From assembly GCA_030145965.1 (NCBI GenBank), contig JASKZT010000294.1, positions 1 through 6,012 on the forward strand: a stretch of 6,012 bases of DNA, given 5' to 3'. Shown here one piece after another: positions 4,018 to 6,012 of this stretch (positions are counted from its first letter, which is position 1; each line of letters begins with the position of its first letter). The stretch is from Ornithinimicrobium sp. (GTDB taxonomy: Bacteria; Actinomycetota; Actinomycetes; Actinomycetales; Dermatophilaceae). Under the pieces are notes generated by a model that did no database searches, was not told the DNA's origin, and worked only from the letters and a program-made list of their open reading frames with translations. The translations under genes and the position numbers were made by a program.

Positions 4018-6012
4018 ATGTCCTCCGAGGCGCCTCCCGCGTCCACCTCCGCCCCGCGCCGGGCCGGCGCGGAGCCGTCCGCGCCCACCTCCCCGGTGCT
4101 GCGCTGGATGGTGCCCGTCACGGCCCTCGTCGTGGCGGTGCTCGTGACGGTCGCCGCCGCCGCCCTCACCGGCGTGGCGGCCCCGCTGGCGCTCGGTGAC
4201 GCCGGGCCGGTCGTCCGCTGGGGCCTGCCGCTGGCCGGCGTCCTGCACGACCTCTCCGCCTCGCTGACGATCGGTCTCCTGCTCGTCGCGGCCTTCCTGG
4301 TGCGTGAGGGCCGCACGACGCGCCGCCGCGAGACCGCCGCCCAGGCCGCCTTCCTCTCCTCCGTCGTCTGGCTGCTCAGCGCGCTCGTCGTCCTCTACCT
4401 CACCCTCGGCGAGCTGGCCGGCATCCCGCCGTCCTCGCCGCAGTACCTGGACGAGCTGGTGGGCAACGCCTGGACGCTGGAGTCCCTGCGCCTCTACCTC
4501 GGGGTGGCGCTCCTCGTCGTGCCGGTCGTGGCGATGACCGCCTACGCCCGGACCCGCGGGGCGCTGGCGTGGACCTTCGCGCTGGCGTTGCTGGCCCTCG
4601 TGCCGCTGGCCTTCACCGGCCACTCCTCCGGGGCGACCGGCCACGAGACCACGGTCACGGCCCTGCACCTGCACCTCGTGGGTCTCACGGTCTGGGTCGG
4701 CGGGCTCATGGCCGTCGCCGCGCTGCTGCCGGTGCTCGGCTCCGCGCTGGCTGACACCGTTCGGCGGTTCTCCACCGTCGCCACGTGGTGCTACGTCGCC
4801 GTCGCCGTCTCCGGCGTCCTCTTCGCCACCGTCACCGTCGGCTCGCCGGCCAACCTGGCCAGCACCTACGGCGTCGTCCTCGTCCTCAAGGTCGTCCTGC
4901 TCGTCCTGCTCGGCCTCGCCGGGTGGCTGCAGCGCCGCACGGTCGTCGCACGCGGTGTCGACTCCGGGGCCCGCTTCGCCCGGCTGGCCCTGGGCGAGGT
5001 CGTGCTCATGGCGGCCGCCGTGGCGCTCGGTGTCGTCCTGGGCCGCAGCGAGCCGCCGGTGCGCGAGAGGGTGGACCTCACCCCCGCGATCAGCCTCACC
5101 GGGTGGCCGCTGCCCGAGCCCTTCACGCTCGAGCGGCTCTTCCTCACCTGGCGCACCGACTGGCTCTTCTTCCTCGGCGCGCTCGTGGCGGTCGGGCTCT
5201 ACGTGGCCGGCGTCGTGCGCCTGCGCCGCCGGGGCGACCGGTGGCCGGTGCACCGCACGCTGCTGTGGGTCCTGGGCTGGGCCGTCCTCGCCTGGGTGAC
5301 CAGCGGTGGCCCGGGGGTCTACGGGCGCTTCATGTTCTCCGTCCACATGGTCTCCCACATGGCGCTGATGATGGCGGTGCCGATCCTGCTCGTGCCGGCC
5401 AACGCGATCACCCTGGCCCTGAGGGCGCTGCCGGCCAGGCGGGACCGGACCCTGGGGCCCCGGGAGGTCCTCCTCGCCCTGGTGCACTCGCGCTGGGCGG
5501 CCTTCGTCGTCAACCCGCTCGTGGCGGGCGTGGTCTTCTTCGGCAGCCTCGTCGCCTTCTACTGGACCGGGATGCTGCCGTGGGCCCTGACGACGCACGT
5601 CGGGCACGTCTTCATGGTCGTCCACTTCACCCTCAGCGGCTACGCCTTCGTCTGGTCCCTCGTCGGGACCGACCCCGGACCGCCGAAGTGGCCGGCGCCC
5701 GCCCGCGTCATCGTGCTGCTCGGTACGCTCGCCGCGCACGCCTTCGTGGCGCTGGCGCTCATGCAGGGCGTCTTCATCCTCGCCCCGGAGTTCTACAAGG
5801 CCGTGGCCGTGCCGTGGGTGCCCGACCTCCTGGCCGACCAGCAGCTGGGCGGGACGATCGCCTGGGGCGTGGGGGAGCTGCCGACGGTCGTGCTCATGCT
5901 CATGGTCTTCCTCGACTGGTTCCGCCGCGACACCCGCGAGGCCGTGCGCACCGACCGGCAGGCGGACCGGGACCACGACGCCGAGCTGGAGGCCTACAAC
6001 GCCCGCCTGCGG
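4018..6012 (+). CDS. CopD-CtaG fusion: copper transport / cytochrome oxidase assembly membrane protein, 3' partial
   Basis: An open frame runs from ATG 4018 to the window edge, 665 residues without a stop. I count about 16 membrane helices. The N-terminal ~30 residues are Ala/Pro/Ser-rich and cytoplasmic. Residues ~31-341 form a CopD (copper resistance D) domain, with the His-rich motif FTGHSSGATGHE (199-210) and LHLHLVGLTVWVGG (216-229) offering His202, 209, 217 and 219 as copper ligands. After an external loop (~342-380) comes a CtaG/Caa3-type oxidase assembly domain (~381-635). It has SVHMVSHM (441-448), THVGHVFMVVH (526-536), His574 and DQQLGGTIAWGVGELP (607-622). The visible end (DHDAELEAYNARLR) is the usual hydrophilic tail of this family, so only a few residues should be missing. 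Actinobacteria commonly carry this fusion, which is thought to supply copper for the respiratory oxidase. That role is from family knowledge, not shown here. Confidence 0.96.
   Translation, partial: MSSEAPPASTSAPRRAGAEPSAPTSPVLRWMVPVTALVVAVLVTVAAAALTGVAAPLALGDAGPVVRWGLPLAGVLHDLSASLTIGLLLVAAFLVREGRTTRRRETAAQAAFLSSVVWLLSALVVLYLTLGELAGIPPSSPQYLDELVGNAWTLESLRLYLGVALLVVPVVAMTAYARTRGALAWTFALALLALVPLAFTGHSSGATGHETTVTALHLHLVGLTVWVGGLMAVAALLPVLGSALADTVRRFSTVATWCYVAVAVSGVLFATVTVGSPANLASTYGVVLVLKVVLLVLLGLAGWLQRRTVVARGVDSGARFARLALGEVVLMAAAVALGVVLGRSEPPVRERVDLTPAISLTGWPLPEPFTLERLFLTWRTDWLFFLGALVAVGLYVAGVVRLRRRGDRWPVHRTLLWVLGWAVLAWVTSGGPGVYGRFMFSVHMVSHMALMMAVPILLVPANAITLALRALPARRDRTLGPREVLLALVHSRWAAFVVNPLVAGVVFFGSLVAFYWTGMLPWALTTHVGHVFMVVHFTLSGYAFVWSLVGTDPGPPKWPAPARVIVLLGTLAAHAFVALALMQGVFILAPEFYKAVAVPWVPDLLADQQLGGTIAWGVGELPTVVLMLMVFLDWFRRDTREAVRTDRQADRDHDAELEAYNARLR

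Noticed and set aside
3760..5976. 738-codon open frame on the minus strand opposite CopD-CtaG
   Set aside because: Its product is an extreme Gly/Arg/Glu/Asp/His-rich string with no domain, as expected from reading a GC-rich gene backwards. The + strand frame has clear CopD and CtaG motifs throughout.
1..6012. A novel multi-gene system (defence, biosynthetic or mobile)
   Set aside because: The genes fall into common chromosomal families, or are small unassigned proteins, in separate transcription units. No nuclease, transposase, integrase, toxin-antitoxin pair, repeat array or retron-like element was seen.

Overview
The window comes from a very GC-rich bacterium with the strong third-position G/C codon use of Actinomycetota. 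A mycothiol-dependent-type enzyme, Ala/Pro linkers, a CopD-CtaG fusion protein and apparently leaderless promoters all fit this. The overall look suggests Micrococcales (Intrasporangiaceae or Ornithinimicrobiaceae-like), but that placement is inference, not a search result. All six genes look like ordinary chromosomal genes. I see no rRNA or tRNA gene, CRISPR array, insertion sequence, phage gene or origin.

Layout. Bases 1-812 (+) hold the C-terminal part of a 2-oxoacid dehydrogenase E2 acyltransferase, whose upstream part lies outside the window. A strong 32-bp inverted repeat (819-850) follows, overlapping the likely promoter of a small four-helix membrane protein (859-1260, +). That gene converges on a leftward cluster, with a candidate shared hairpin terminator at 1273-1298. 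Read 5'->3' on the minus strand, the cluster is an alanine-rich lipoprotein (3751-3242), a mycothiol-dependent maleylpyruvate isomerase-family enzyme (3194-2286) and a patatin-like phospholipase (2275-1304). The last two are 10 nt apart and are probably co-transcribed. A 266-bp divergent spacer separates the lipoprotein from a large rightward gene (4018 to the window end). That gene encodes a CopD-CtaG fusion membrane protein for copper handling and cytochrome oxidase assembly, and only its extreme C-terminus is missing.

How the genes relate. E2 feeds acyl-CoA into central or branched-chain metabolism, and CopD-CtaG supports copper supply to the respiratory oxidase. The isomerase-family protein and patatin form a small enzyme pair of unknown substrate. 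There is no evidence that the six genes act in one pathway. No undescribed defence, mobile or biosynthetic system is visible. The points most worth a second look are regulatory: the 32-bp palindrome touching a -10 element, three TANNNT boxes set 6-7 nt before ATG codons, and the G-run-rich divergent spacer. No gap reaches 300 bases, and the largest (3752-4017) is described below.
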